Positions 22,936 through 31,849 of a DNA stretch of 64,000 nucleotides are shown one piece after another. The first letter of the stretch is position 1. Each line of letters begins with the position of its first letter. Made by a program: the position numbers and the translations under genes. Below the pieces are notes generated by a model. The model searched no databases and was not told where the DNA came from. It was given only the letters and a program-made list of their open reading frames with translations. Source of the stretch: Lachnospiraceae bacterium (GTDB lineage: Bacteria; Bacillota; Clostridia; Lachnospirales; Lachnospiraceae); the NCBI GenBank assembly GCA_017612555.1, contig JAGAFR010000031.1, forward strand, positions 1 through 64,000, in the 5' to 3' direction.

Positions 22936-24263
22936 CAATAGTACCTTCTTACCGTTATTATGGATCTGTAGAACGCGCTGCTGATCTTGATCCCTGTTGA
23001 TGCGGTGCTGGCATGGACTATCATGTTGTTACCGATGTATATGCCAACGTGTCCACCGTAATATATGATGTCCCCGGCCTGGGCTTCGGAGAACGATACT
23101 TCCTGTCCGCCTGCAGACTGGGCATACGAGCTTCTCGGAATGCTGATGCCGAAGTGTGAGTATACACCCTGGGTAAATCCCGAACAGTCACAGCCGTTCG
23201 TAAGTGAAGTTCCGCCTGCAACATAGGGACATCCGACAAACTGAAGCGCGTAGTTTGCTATATCCGTACCCTTACCCGAACCGGTAGCCGTGACACTTGT
23301 TCCCGACGGTCTTGTTTCAGGCTCCTGCTCATCATCCGTGCCGGTTTCGGTTTCTTTACTGCTGCTGTCGCTGTCGCCGTCATCGCCGGCTGACTGCTTT
23401 TTCTCCTTGGCTTCATCCTGCGCCCGCTTTTTTGCAGCCGCTTCTTCAGCCTTGCGCTTTGCCTCTTCTTCAGCCTTCTTCCTTGCTTCTTCGGCAAGCT
23501 TCTCCGCCTCGGCCTGATTGAGCTTCTTCAGGTTATCCGACTGCTGCGAGATCTGGTTCTTGTATTCACCGGCCTTCGCTTTTGCCTTGGCCAGCTGGGC
23601 CGCAAAGTTCTCCGCTGTCTCCTGCTTCTCGGCGATCATCGCATCGAGCTCTTTCTTCTGCTCATTCAGATCTTCCTTGATCTCTTCAAGCTCGGAAAGC
23701 TCGTCTTCAAGCTCTTTCTCCTTGTTCTCAACTTCCTGCCTGGCCATGCGGTATCTCTCCAGCATGAGCCTGTCATACCGGTAAAGCTTTTCGGAATAAT
23801 CTGCCTTATTGACAGCTTCCGCCATGCTCTTTGATTCAAGGAATAATTCCAGATATGTAGAATTGCCGCGTTCATACATGAACTTGATACGGCGCGCCAT
23901 AGCTGCCTGCTGATCGGCTACTCGTTTTTTTGCCGCCTCAAGTTCCTGTTTTGTTATTTCGATCTCCTGCTCTTTGTTCTTGATGTCGGCCTCCAGAAGG
24001 CTTACCGACAGCAGCAGATCCACAAGCTCGGCATCCAGTTCCTCAAGCTCGGCCTCTATGGCCTCCTGCTCCTCAGAAATGTTCTCAATATCCTTGTTTA
24101 CGGAGGAAAGCTTCCCTTCTGCTTCCTTCTTTTTGTTGAGCGCATCCTGCTTTTCGTTCCTGATCTCCTGAAGCGTTTCCGCGCCAACGAGCACGGTACT
24201 ATGCGCGCTTATTGCTGCGACCAGCAACAGAGCTGTAATCCGCCCGAAATGTTTTTTCCCCAT
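22935..24263 (-). CDS. Secreted coiled-coil NlpC/P60 peptidoglycan endopeptidase
   Basis: A 442-residue cell-wall hydrolase of PcsB/CwlO layout. Signal peptide (about 1-28), two long coiled-coil helices (about 30-285, very Glu/Lys/Ala rich), an acidic Ser/Asp/Glu linker (about 286-330) and a C-terminal NlpC/P60 domain (about 333-442). Catalytic Cys lies in NGCDCSGFTQ and the catalytic His in YGGHVGIYIG; a third polar residue follows in IVHAST. It should cut stem peptides of peptidoglycan, probably under control of an FtsEX-like partner that binds the coiled coil; no ftsEX is in the window. ATG at 24261-24263 with AAGGGGAT upstream. The glycosyltransferase gene overlaps its end. Confidence 0.92.
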   Translation of the reverse strand: MGKKHFGRITALLLVAAISAHSTVLVGAETLQEIRNEKQDALNKKKEAEGKLSSVNKDIENISEEQEAIEAELEELDAELVDLLLSVSLLEADIKNKEQEIEITKQELEAAKKRVADQQAAMARRIKFMYERGNSTYLELFLESKSMAEAVNKADYSEKLYRYDRLMLERYRMARQEVENKEKELEDELSELEEIKEDLNEQKKELDAMIAEKQETAENFAAQLAKAKAKAGEYKNQISQQSDNLKKLNQAEAEKLAEEARKKAEEEAKRKAEEAAAKKRAQDEAKEKKQSAGDDGDSDSSSKETETGTDDEQEPETRPSGTSVTATGSGKGTDIANYALQFVGCPYVAGGTSLTNGCDCSGFTQGVYSHFGISIPRSSYAQSAGGQEVSFSEAQAGDIIYYGGHVGIYIGNNMIVHASTASTGIKISSAFYRSIITVRRYY

Positions 24264-24284
24264 ATTAACATCCCCTTATTAAAT

Positions 24285-24332
24285 GACTTGATCGCGAAGC
24301 GGTCGAGTCGCGGCGACATTGCGCAGCAATGT
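24285..24332. repeat. Pair of GC-rich hairpins between asnS and the NlpC gene
   Basis: Stem 1: GACTTGATCGC (24285-24295)/GCGGTCGAGTC (24299-24309). Stem 2: ACATTGC (24316-24322)/GCAATGT (24326-24332). No T tract follows on either strand, so an mRNA-processing or REP-type role is likelier than termination. Confidence 0.45.
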
Positions 24333-24363
24333 TGGTTCTACATACTGCACAATTCTCCCTTAT

Positions 24364-25758
24364 TTATAGTTCGGCATTTCCAACAGTACGCGGGAAAGGT
24401 AATACGTCTCTTATATTCCCCATTCCCGTAAGGTACATGACACATCTTTCAAATCCGAGTCCGAAGCCCGCATGTCTTGCGGTTCCGTACTTACGAAGAT
24501 CCAGATAGAACTCATAATCCTCTTTCGCAAGTCCCAGCTCATCTATCCTCGCAAGAAGCTTATCGTAGTCGTCCTCCCTCTGACTGCCTCCGATGATCTC
24601 CCCTATTCCCGGAACCAGACAATCCATGGCTGCAACGGTCTTGCCGTCTTCATTAAGCTTCATGTAGAACGCCTTGATCTCCTTCGGATAATCGGTCACA
24701 AATACCGGGCGCTTGAACTCCTTCTCGGTAAGGAATCTTTCATGTTCCGTCTGAAGATCGCATCCCCAGCTGACCTTGTATTCGAACTCGTCGTTGTGCT
24801 TTTCGAGTATCTTGATCGCATCTGTGTATGTCACACGTCCGAAGTCCGACTCTGCCACGTGACGAAGTCTTTCTATGAGTCCTTTGTCGACAAAATTGTT
24901 GAAGAACTGCATCTCCTCCGGCGCATTCTCAAGCACGAAATTGATGATATATTTGATCATGCTCTCGGCAAGCATCATGTCATCTTCAAGATCCGCAAAC
25001 GCTATCTCCGGCTCGATCATCCAGAACTCCGCCGCATGTCTTGTCGTGTTGGAATTCTCTGCTCTGAACGTCGGTCCGAAAGTATATATGTTCTTGAACG
25101 CCATCGCGTATGTCTCACCGTTGAGCTGTCCGCTCACGGTAAGGTTCGTAGCCTTTCCGAAAAAGTCCTGTGAAAAGTCCACGCTTCCGTCCTCACACCT
25201 TGGCGGGTCATTCGGATCAAGAGTCGTGACTCTGAACATCTCACCTGCACCCTCACAGTCGGAACCCGTGATTATGGGTGTGTGTACATACACAAAATCA
25301 CGCTCCTGGAAAAATCTGTGAATGGCATATGCGATCAGCGATCTTACACGAAATACGGCTGCGAAAGTATTGGTCCTCGGACGAAGATGCGATATCGTAC
25401 GCAGGTATTCCATTGAATGACGCTTCTTCTGAAGGGGATAATCGGGTGTCGATGCACCCTCTATGACGATCTCCTTCGCCTGTATCTCAAAGGGCTGCTT
25501 GGCACCGGGTGTTGCAACCAATGTACCCGTAATTATGAGCGCTGCCCCCACGTTGGTCTTGCATATCTCGGTAAAGTTCGAAAGATTATCACCGTATACG
25601 ATCTGGATCGGCTCAAAGAACGTACCGTCATTGAGCACGATAAATCCGAACGTTTTGGAATCTCTTATCGATCTTACCCATCCTCCTATCTTTACATCAC
25701 TATCCAGGTATTTTTCCCTGTTCCTAAAGATCTCTCTTACTGTTATTAACTGCTCCAT
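24364..25758 (-). CDS. asnS: Asparaginyl-tRNA synthetase
   Basis: Class IIb synthetase (464 residues) charging tRNA-Asn with asparagine. N-terminal OB-fold anticodon-binding domain (about 10-110; [18 protein letters not shown]) and class II catalytic core with motif 2 ([20 protein letters not shown]) and motif 3 ([21 protein letters not shown]). The Asn-specific patterns rather than Asp are present. Start ATG at 25756-25758 with AGGATGAG upstream. It follows a small membrane hypothetical by 25 nt. Confidence 0.97.
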   Translation of the reverse strand: MEQLITVREIFRNREKYLDSDVKIGGWVRSIRDSKTFGFIVLNDGTFFEPIQIVYGDNLSNFTEICKTNVGAALIITGTLVATPGAKQPFEIQAKEIVIEGASTPDYPLQKKRHSMEYLRTISHLRPRTNTFAAVFRVRSLIAYAIHRFFQERDFVYVHTPIITGSDCEGAGEMFRVTTLDPNDPPRCEDGSVDFSQDFFGKATNLTVSGQLNGETYAMAFKNIYTFGPTFRAENSNTTRHAAEFWMIEPEIAFADLEDDMMLAESMIKYIINFVLENAPEEMQFFNNFVDKGLIERLRHVAESDFGRVTYTDAIKILEKHNDEFEYKVSWGCDLQTEHERFLTEKEFKRPVFVTDYPKEIKAFYMKLNEDGKTVAAMDCLVPGIGEIIGGSQREDDYDKLLARIDELGLAKEDYEFYLDLRKYGTARHAGFGLGFERCVMYLTGMGNIRDVLPFPRTVGNAEL

Positions 25759-25783
25759 TTTCTCATCCTACCTCTGACATGTA

Positions 25784-26281
25784 TCATTTCACCGGCTTAG
25801 CGCCTGCTTTCTCCTGAAGGTTCTCAACGAACTGTTTGAACTTGCTCTTTTTCTTAACGTTCTTGCTCGTATCAATAGGTCCGTGAAGTCCCTTAACGCT
25901 CGTGATGTATATTCCGCTGACCGTTGCCTTGACTTCTTTCTTGACCGGTACATTGTCAAATATCTTGTCATCACATACAAGCGACATTACCTGCGGTCCC
26001 ACCTTCGCTTTTACTATCGGGAGCTTCGTCCATCTCATCGCCTTGGGCGTCTGGTCTATCACCGCCTGGGGCAGTCCCGATTCCTTGATCTTCATCCGTT
26101 TCTTGTCGATGATGAGCATTGAAACGGTCTGCTTCATCGCATCGATCTGTTCCTTCTGCTCGGCCTCTTTCTTCTGCGCTTTCTTTCCGAGAAAATACAG
26201 CCCGACCGCTATCGCTGCCAACACAACCAGAATGATCAGCATCACGATCGTGACTTTTGACATTAGTATTACTGCACTCAT
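25784..26281 (-). CDS. Membrane-anchored hypothetical protein
   Basis: A 165-residue protein of no recognised family. One N-terminal transmembrane segment (about 12-31) is followed by a short Lys/Glu coiled helix (about 34-52) and a small globular part (about 60-140) that looks beta-rich (KAKVGPQVMSLVCDDKIF, VKATVSGIYITSVKG). The C-terminus is Lys-rich. ATG at 26279-26281 with GGAGGA 9 nt upstream. Position between galU and asnS in a run of housekeeping genes suggests it is a conserved lineage protein rather than a mobile gene. Function unknown. Confidence 0.75.
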   Translation of the reverse strand: MSAVILMSKVTIVMLIILVVLAAIAVGLYFLGKKAQKKEAEQKEQIDAMKQTVSMLIIDKKRMKIKESGLPQAVIDQTPKAMRWTKLPIVKAKVGPQVMSLVCDDKIFDNVPVKKEVKATVSGIYITSVKGLHGPIDTSKNVKKKSKFKQFVENLQEKAGAKPVK

Positions 26282-26307
26282 CTGTAGATCTCCTCCGTTA
26301 CTACTAT

Positions 26308-27198
26308 CTATTCATATTCCAGCATCTCATCCATATTGGAATTAAGCTTTGTGATATATGCTCTCATCTCATCCGACACTTCGGGATTTCGAAGTGCGAA
26401 CTCAATGTTAGCCTGCAGGAACCCTGTCTTGGTACCGACATCATACCTGTGTCCGCGAAAATCATAGCAGTACATCGCCTGATCCTTCGACAGTCTTCTC
26501 AGCGAGTCTGTAAGCTGGATCTCTCCGCCTGATCCGGCATCCTGATTTTCAAGGTATTCGAATATATCAGGAGTGATTATGTACCGTCCGAGTATAGCTA
26601 TGTCCGACGGTGCCTCATCTATGTTCGGCTTCTCCACAAGATCGTGGACCTTGTATACCCTGTCATCCACCTTCTTGCAGTCAACGATACCGTACTTGCT
26701 TACAGCCTCATGAGCGACCTTCTGAACGCCGAGCACGGATGTCTGATATTCGTTATATATTTCGAGCATCTGCGCAAGACAGGGTTGCTTGGATACGACC
26801 ACATCATCACCGAGAAGTACCGCAAAAGGTTCTTTGCCGACAAAGTGGCGCGCGGTATATATGGCATGCCCGAGACCTCTGGGCTCCTTCTGCCTGATGG
26901 TATGGATGTTCGCCATATCGGAGATCTTGCGGACCATATCGAGCATTTCGGTTTTTCCGCTCTTTTCAAGCTCAAGTTCCAGTTCCACCGACTTGTCAAA
27001 GTGGTCCTCTATCGACCTCTTGCTCCGTCCGCTGACGATTATGATATCTTCGATACCGCTGTCAACAGCCTCTTCGATGATATACTGTATGGTGGGCTTG
27101 TCCACTATGGGAAGCATTTCCTTGGGTTGTGCTTTTGTTGCCGGCAAAAATCGCGTGCCGAGTCCCGCTGCCGGGATTATCGCTTTTCTTACTTTCAA
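26308..27198 (-). CDS. galU: UTP--glucose-1-phosphate uridylyltransferase
   Basis: GalU (296 residues) makes UDP-glucose from UTP and glucose 1-phosphate, for glycolipids, capsule and galactose metabolism. Signature: KAIIPAAGLGTRFLPATKA at the N-terminus, PKEMLPIVDKP, FAVLLGDDVV and VEKP(N). The start is TTG at 27196-27198 with AGGAG 6 nt upstream; no better start exists at the conserved N-terminus. Lies 26 nt after the DUF1934 gene. Confidence 0.96.
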   Translation of the reverse strand: MKVRKAIIPAAGLGTRFLPATKAQPKEMLPIVDKPTIQYIIEEAVDSGIEDIIIVSGRSKRSIEDHFDKSVELELELEKSGKTEMLDMVRKISDMANIHTIRQKEPRGLGHAIYTARHFVGKEPFAVLLGDDVVVSKQPCLAQMLEIYNEYQTSVLGVQKVAHEAVSKYGIVDCKKVDDRVYKVHDLVEKPNIDEAPSDIAILGRYIITPDIFEYLENQDAGSGGEIQLTDSLRRLSKDQAMYCYDFRGHRYDVGTKTGFLQANIEFALRNPEVSDEMRAYITKLNSNMDEMLEYE

Positions 27199-27224
27199 TC
27201 TCTACTCCTTGCGATCAGAACATA

Positions 27225-27656
27225 TTATATCGAAACCGAGTTCTTGATCTCCATCTGGATCTTACAGTTTGCCAGATGCTCATAATTGATATCAAGTGCA
27301 TAATCTATATCTATGTTGATGACGTCTTCACTCTCCCTGATATCGATCCTGTCGGTATCGATACCGACCATGAGCGTTCCGTAGGGAGTGACGTAATTTG
27401 TCATATTTCTCTTGTTCTTTTCAAAGATCATTTCGACATTCGTAAAGCCGCGCTTACTGATGGTCAGCATATCGCCGTCGAACTTAACGATATTTCTGGT
27501 GACGGCATCAGTGCCTTCTTCGATCTCATCATATGTCACGAAATGATGATCTTTTTTCCTGTAATAACTGCCCGGAGTTATTATCTCTATTTTGTCTCCT
27601 TCGGGGTTGTCACCGAACTGAAGTCCGGCAACCGATACCCAAACATCTTTTTCCAT
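27225..27656 (-). CDS. DUF1934 family beta-barrel protein (YwiB-like)
   Basis: A 143-residue cytoplasmic protein of the DUF1934 family, predicted to form a calycin-like beta-barrel. Alternating beta-strand pattern throughout; conserved landmarks are an HFVTYDE segment, FEKNKRNMTNYVTPYGTLMVGI and the final DINYEHLANCKIQMEI. No catalytic residues are evident and the ligand is unknown. It starts 4 nt after the GntR-type regulator gene ends, so cotranscription is likely. Homologues sit near translation genes in many Firmicutes. Confidence 0.82.
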   Translation of the reverse strand: MEKDVWVSVAGLQFGDNPEGDKIEIITPGSYYRKKDHHFVTYDEIEEGTDAVTRNIVKFDGDMLTISKRGFTNVEMIFEKNKRNMTNYVTPYGTLMVGIDTDRIDIRESEDVINIDIDYALDINYEHLANCKIQMEIKNSVSI

Positions 27657-27660
27657 AAAA

Positions 27661-28320
27661 CTATCCTAACATTATATTTTCCTGGTTAACAATATGTATC
27701 TCCGCCGCGATGCATGCGCTGTCCACATCTTTGTTGATCACGCAGTCCATTATCCGCGCATGCTCTTCTATGAGCCTCGGATGATTGGCTGTATCCTTGA
27801 TGTATTCCAGTCTGTATCTGTATATCCTCTCCGCAAGGTTATTGACCATCTGGACCAGTCTCTTGTTATGCGATGCCGCAAGAATCACATCATGAAATCT
27901 TACATCTGCTTTGGCGATCTGCGTAACATCACCGCTCCTTGTAGCATCGGCAAATTCCTCCGCCGCTGCCCTGAGCTCACTTATCTGGTCGGGAGTGATC
28001 CTTTCACAGGCAAGCTTGGTTGCAAGCGAATCAAGAACGAGTCTTACTTCCAGTACATCCCTTATATCATCTTTGCTGATCGTTGCAACTTCAGCTCCGC
28101 GTCTTGGCACCATCGTGACAAGACCTTCAAGCTCGAGCATCCGGATCGCTTCCCTGATAGGTGTTCTCGATACACCGAGTCTTTCCGCAAGATGTATCTC
28201 AAGAAGCCTTTCACCGGGCTTTAATATACCTGTGAGTATCCCCTGTCTGAGCGTATTGAACACAACATCACGAAGAGGCAGGTATTCATCCATATTCATC
28301 TGCAGTTTAAGCTCATCCAT
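27661..28320 (-). CDS. GntR-family regulator, FCD (FadR-like) subgroup
   Basis: A 219-residue repressor. N-terminal winged helix (about 10-75) with PGERLLEIHLAERLGVSRTP and IREAIRMLELEGLV, then an all-helical FCD effector domain (about 85-215). The FCD domain has the usual metal-binding His/Asp pattern (DVRFHDVILAASHN, EEHARIMDCV). The ATG at 28318-28320 overlaps the end of ispE by 8 nt and has GAGG upstream; longer in-frame starts would reach further into ispE. FCD members sense small organic acids. The target is not evident, as no catabolic operon adjoins it. Confidence 0.9.
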   Translation of the reverse strand: MDELKLQMNMDEYLPLRDVVFNTLRQGILTGILKPGERLLEIHLAERLGVSRTPIREAIRMLELEGLVTMVPRRGAEVATISKDDIRDVLEVRLVLDSLATKLACERITPDQISELRAAAEEFADATRSGDVTQIAKADVRFHDVILAASHNKRLVQMVNNLAERIYRYRLEYIKDTANHPRLIEEHARIMDCVINKDVDSACIAAEIHIVNQENIMLG

Positions 28321-29179
28321 TAATAACATCCTCAACTGCTTCCGTAACAAATAGTTTCAGATCCGGATCCGATTTCGCCAGTTCATCGCGTGCGCCCGCG
28401 GCTGCTTCGGCTGTATTAAATATTCCGAACACCGTTGGTCCGCTGCCGCTCATCATCGCACCGAGCGCACCGCATTCTTTCATGATCTGTTCTATCCGGC
28501 CTATTACCGGATACTGCCGTCCGGTAACGGTCTCAAGAACATTTCCCATATTATCCGTTATCCCTTTGATATCTCCCGCTTTGATCCCTGCGATGATCGC
28601 ATCTATATCGGGATGATCCACCTCATCAAGCTTTAAGTTGTTATATACATATGCCGTTGATACGCTGACGCTCGGCTTGGCAAGAAGTATACTGCATTTC
28701 GGGATCGACGGGATAGGGGTCAGTACTTCTCCGATGCCCTCGGATATGGCGCATCCGCCCATTATACAAAACGGTACATCCGCGCCGATCTTAACGCTGC
28801 GTTTCATCAGATCTTCAACGGACAATCCGAGATCATACAGGCTGTTGACCGCTTTCATGACAGCCGCCGCATTACCGCTTCCGCCGGCAAGTCCCGCTGC
28901 TATCGGTATGTTCTTGATCAGCTCCACATCAAGGCCTCCGGGAAGATCAAACTCATCGATCAAAAGCTTCGCGGCTTTGTATATCAGGTTGTCTTCGTTT
29001 ACCGGAAGAGATGCATCATTTACGTTTATCACTATACCCGGATCATCGGTCTTTTCAATGATCAGTTTATCGCAAAGCCCCAGGCTCTGCATTATCATCC
29101 TGACCTCGTGATATCCGTTCTCAAGACGCCTTATCACATCCAGTCCGATATTGATCTTGGCATACGATCTTATCTTCAT
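28313..29179 (-). CDS. ispE: 4-diphosphocytidyl-2-C-methyl-D-erythritol kinase
   Basis: GHMP kinase (288 residues) phosphorylating CDP-methylerythritol in the MEP isoprenoid pathway. N-terminal SYAKINIGLDV with the catalytic Lys, the ATP loop IPIAAGLAGGSGNAAA (the more usual form reads GGSSDAAA), the GADVPFC segment with the catalytic Asp, and MMSGSGPTVFG near the C-terminus. ATG at 29177-29179. The stop overlaps the GntR gene by 8 nt. The GN variation in the ATP loop is noted but appears in other Clostridia to my knowledge. Confidence 0.95.
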   Translation of the reverse strand: MKIRSYAKINIGLDVIRRLENGYHEVRMIMQSLGLCDKLIIEKTDDPGIVINVNDASLPVNEDNLIYKAAKLLIDEFDLPGGLDVELIKNIPIAAGLAGGSGNAAAVMKAVNSLYDLGLSVEDLMKRSVKIGADVPFCIMGGCAISEGIGEVLTPIPSIPKCSILLAKPSVSVSTAYVYNNLKLDEVDHPDIDAIIAGIKAGDIKGITDNMGNVLETVTGRQYPVIGRIEQIMKECGALGAMMSGSGPTVFGIFNTAEAAAGARDELAKSDPDLKLFVTEAVEDVING

Positions 29180-29187
29180 ATCGGCAG

Positions 29188-30000
29188 TTACCTGATGATA
29201 ACTTTAAGTCCTCCGTCCTCCGGATTCAGGATCTGATCTATCACATCACTCCTGCCGTTTGCAGCAGCATTCTCCACTGCCTCTTCTTCTATACGAAGAC
29301 TTCCCTGGCTGGCTGCAAGCTTATTCATGCCGTTCTCAAGCTTCTGAAGATTGGGATTTTCTTCTTCCTTTTTCTCTTCTTCCTTTTTCTCTTCGGCCTT
29401 CTTATCTTCGGCTATCTTGTTTACTGCATTCTTATCTTCTGCCTTCTTCTCATCATCGGTTTTGGCAGCTTCTTCCTTGTTCTTGCCGCCGTTCTGGATC
29501 TCTTCGAGTCTCTCCTTGGCTGCTTCTTTTGCTTTTTCTTCAGCCTCTTTTCTCTGCTTCTCGATCATTTCGGCATTGCTCTTTGCAAAAGCGGACTTCT
29601 CATCCTTCTCCATGATCTCGTCACGTCTTGTAATTTCGTGATCATACTGATGATCCGTGATGTCGCCCTTTTCACGCATGATGTTGAGCTGGTCACGGTT
29701 GAACTCCATGAGGTTACCGTCTTTTTCATCTTTGGTAAATACCATACCGGTTTCAAGAGCTTCCATGGCGTCCTGTTTAACACGTGTCGTATCTCCGTCG
29801 GAAGATTTGCCGACAACGTCACCGTATACCTGACGGCTGGCCTCATCATCACCGGTTTCAACCGGCTTCTTATCGGCCTGCTCTGTAATGACCTTCTTGT
29901 CTGCCTGTTCCGTAATGATCTTCTTATCATCCTGCTCGGGTACTGCCGGTACCGCCGGCTGCTTCATTACAAGATTATCGATTCCACCTATCTGCATCAT
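29188..30000 (-). CDS. Highly charged hypothetical protein with coiled coil
   Basis: A 270-residue cytoplasmic protein, about one third Lys and Glu, not assigned to a family. Residues 15-50 contain three near-repeats of the form KKxITEQAD. A central part (about 60-150) may be ordered (DGDTTRVKQDAMEALETGMV, HQYDHEITRRDEIMEKDE). A long Lys/Glu/Ala coiled coil spans about 150-235. There is no signal peptide. Start at ATG 29998-30000, 8 nt from AGGAGG; a longer frame to 30069 is rejected. It lies between pyrD and ispE in the same orientation. Confidence 0.72.
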   Translation of the reverse strand: MMQIGGIDNLVMKQPAVPAVPEQDDKKIITEQADKKVITEQADKKPVETGDDEASRQVYGDVVGKSSDGDTTRVKQDAMEALETGMVFTKDEKDGNLMEFNRDQLNIMREKGDITDHQYDHEITRRDEIMEKDEKSAFAKSNAEMIEKQRKEAEEKAKEAAKERLEEIQNGGKNKEEAAKTDDEKKAEDKNAVNKIAEDKKAEEKKEEEKKEEENPNLQKLENGMNKLAASQGSLRIEEEAVENAAANGRSDVIDQILNPEDGGLKVIIR

Positions 30001-30059
30001 GATACCTACCTCCTTCTCTTCCCTGAGAACCTCCGATTTCTGAGTGCAATCATCCGGAT

Positions 30060-30962
30060 TTAAACGCATCCTATCAGTTCACTCAACGAACCTACTTTGT
30101 TGTCTTTCATATATCCTTCGATCCCTTCGACTACCTTGACCGTAGTATACGGATCGGTAAAATTAGCGGCCCCCACGGCAACTGCCGCAGCCCCTGCCAT
30201 TATAAACTCAAGTGCATCTTCTGCAGTACATATGCCTCCCATTCCTATGACCGGTATGGACACCGCATGTGCCGCCTGGTATACCATCCTGACAGCCACG
30301 GGCTTGATCGCCGGTCCCGACAGACCTCCGGTCCTGTTGGCGAGAGTAAACTTCCTTCTGTTGATATCTATCTTCATACCGGTGATGGTATTGATAAGCG
30401 ATACCGCATCCGCTCCGGCTTCTTCGCAAACCTTTGCCATCAGTGCGATATCCGTCACGTTCGGCGAGAGCTTCATTATCACCGGCTGCTTTGCCTTTCT
30501 CTTGATCTCCTTCGTGATACTGCGAAGTGCGTCGGGGTTCTGCCCGAAAGCTATAGCGCCTTCCTTTACGTTCGGACAGCTGACATTTATCTCCAGCATA
30601 TCTACATCGGTATCGGCGAGCCTCTCAACGACACCGACATATTCTTCTATCGTCTTGCCGCAGACGTTGACGATCACTTTTGTATCGTAACCTTTAAGGA
30701 ACTCAAGGTCCCTTTCGATAAAGGTATCTATTCCCGGATTCTGAAGTCCTATCGCGTTGAGCATGCCGCCGTACACTTCGGCTACCCTCGGTGTGGGATT
30801 ACCCGGCCACGGTGTAAGTGATACACCCTTTGTGACCACAGCTCCGAGGCGGTTCAGGTCAACAAATTCCGAATACTCCATTCCGGAACCGAACGTACCC
30901 GAAGCGGTCATGACCGGATTCTTAAGGCTGACCCCTGCCAGCTTGGTAGACATATCGATCAC
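30060..30962 (-). CDS. pyrD: Dihydroorotate dehydrogenase B, catalytic subunit
   Basis: FMN-containing class 1B enzyme (300 residues) oxidising dihydroorotate to orotate in pyrimidine synthesis, passing electrons through PyrK to NAD+. Visible: ASGTFGSGMEY, the active-site Cys in EINVSCPNVKEG (class 1B type), KLSPNVTDI and the FMN phosphate region GMGGICTAEDALEFIMAGA. GTG at 30960-30962 is preferred, because GGAGG is spaced 7 nt from it and it overlaps the pyrK stop (GTGA); the ATG three codons later is the alternative. Confidence 0.95.
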   Translation of the reverse strand: MIDMSTKLAGVSLKNPVMTASGTFGSGMEYSEFVDLNRLGAVVTKGVSLTPWPGNPTPRVAEVYGGMLNAIGLQNPGIDTFIERDLEFLKGYDTKVIVNVCGKTIEEYVGVVERLADTDVDMLEINVSCPNVKEGAIAFGQNPDALRSITKEIKRKAKQPVIMKLSPNVTDIALMAKVCEEAGADAVSLINTITGMKIDINRRKFTLANRTGGLSGPAIKPVAVRMVYQAAHAVSIPVIGMGGICTAEDALEFIMAGAAAVAVGAANFTDPYTTVKVVEGIEGYMKDNKVGSLSELIGCV

Positions 30963-31735
30963 AGTTCCACCTCCGATGCGGGAAATACCGGCCCGTCCGC
31001 ACATATCCTCGCGTTGTTTACTTTTGAATGATCATCTATACCGGTCGTCGCGCATACACATCCGAGGCACGCTCCGACTCCGCACGCCATCCTCTCTTCA
31101 AGAGAAACGTAAGCGGGAATCCCCATCTTCTCCGCAAGAGCCTTTACGCCTCTTAGCATCGGGTGGGGTCCGCACGAGTAGATCACATCCGCCGTTATAT
31201 CATTTTCATTTATGGCATCGATGACCGTCCCGGCTGTGCCAAGGCTCCCATCATCTGTTGCGATGACCAGTTCCGCATGTGAAGAAAGATCGTCTGTAAG
31301 AAACACCTGATCCTTGCTTCTGTAACCCGCAACAACAGTAACATCTCCGCTCAGCTGCTTTGCCAGCTCCACAAGCGGCGGGATTCCTATTCCTCCTCCT
31401 ATAAGAAGAGCCTTCTTTGCCTTTGCATCCTCACCTGCCGCCTGTAAAAACCCGTTTCCGTTCGGTCCCAGGATCTCCAATATATCTCCCTTTTTCATAC
31501 GGGAGAACTCATCCGTTCCGGCACCTGCGACTCTGTATACGAGTCTTACCTCATCTTTCCCGATCTCGCAGATGCTTATGGGTCTTGGCAGAAGCCTTGC
31601 TGCGCTGCCGCTGTACAGTGACAGGAACTGCCCCGGCTTGGCACATTTGGCGGCATTTGTTGCGATGACCATCGAATAGATGCCGTCGCACAGGCATTCC
31701 TGTGAAATAATTGTTGCTTTTTCCTTGATTTTCAT
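30959..31735 (-). CDS. pyrK: Dihydroorotate dehydrogenase B, electron-transfer subunit
   Basis: A 258-residue FAD and [2Fe-2S] protein carrying electrons from PyrD to NAD+. FAD motif LLPRPISICEI, NAD-binding loop ALLIGGGIGIPPLVELAKQL, and the C-terminal iron-sulfur ligands in ERMACGVGACLGCVC with a further Cys near the end (ARICADGPVF). Starts at ATG 31733-31735; no ribosome-binding site is visible. First gene of the minus-strand pyr unit, overlapping pyrD by 4 nt. Divergent from pyrC. Confidence 0.95.
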   Translation of the reverse strand: MKIKEKATIISQECLCDGIYSMVIATNAAKCAKPGQFLSLYSGSAARLLPRPISICEIGKDEVRLVYRVAGAGTDEFSRMKKGDILEILGPNGNGFLQAAGEDAKAKKALLIGGGIGIPPLVELAKQLSGDVTVVAGYRSKDQVFLTDDLSSHAELVIATDDGSLGTAGTVIDAINENDITADVIYSCGPHPMLRGVKALAEKMGIPAYVSLEERMACGVGACLGCVCATTGIDDHSKVNNARICADGPVFPASEVEL

Positions 31736-31777
31736 ATAAACATATTATAAACGGACATACGTATCCAATTTAAATAA

Positions 31778-31806
31778 AGTATAGCCTTTTTATGCGGGTT
31801 TTTCAA
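31778..31806 (-). promoter_or_regulatory. pyrK promoter
   Basis: Minus-strand TTGAAA (31801-31806), 17-bp spacer, TATACT (31778-31783). A second TATAAT (31744-31749) lies 8 nt before the ATG but lacks a good -35. Confidence 0.7.
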
Positions 31807-31829
31807 GTTATTATTGTTTTTTGTATACA
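31802..31829 (+). promoter_or_regulatory. pyrC promoter, -35 box shared with pyrK
   Basis: TTCAAG (31802-31807), 16-bp spacer, TATACA (31824-31829). The -35 overlaps that of the divergent pyrK promoter, so the two cannot be occupied at once. The leader to the ATG is only about 14 nt. Confidence 0.5.
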
Positions 31830-31849
31830 AAAATCAGCCGTTAAAATTT

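Noticed and set aside
23290..23784. Plus-strand open frames rich in Ser/Phe opposite the NlpC/P60 gene
   Set aside because: They are antisense shadows of the Glu/Lys-rich coiled coil, whose codons read as Ser/Phe/Leu on the other strand.
29259..29641. Plus-strand Ser/Phe/Leu-rich frames opposite the charged hypothetical gene
   Set aside because: Antisense shadow of Lys/Glu-rich coding sequence; no start signals.
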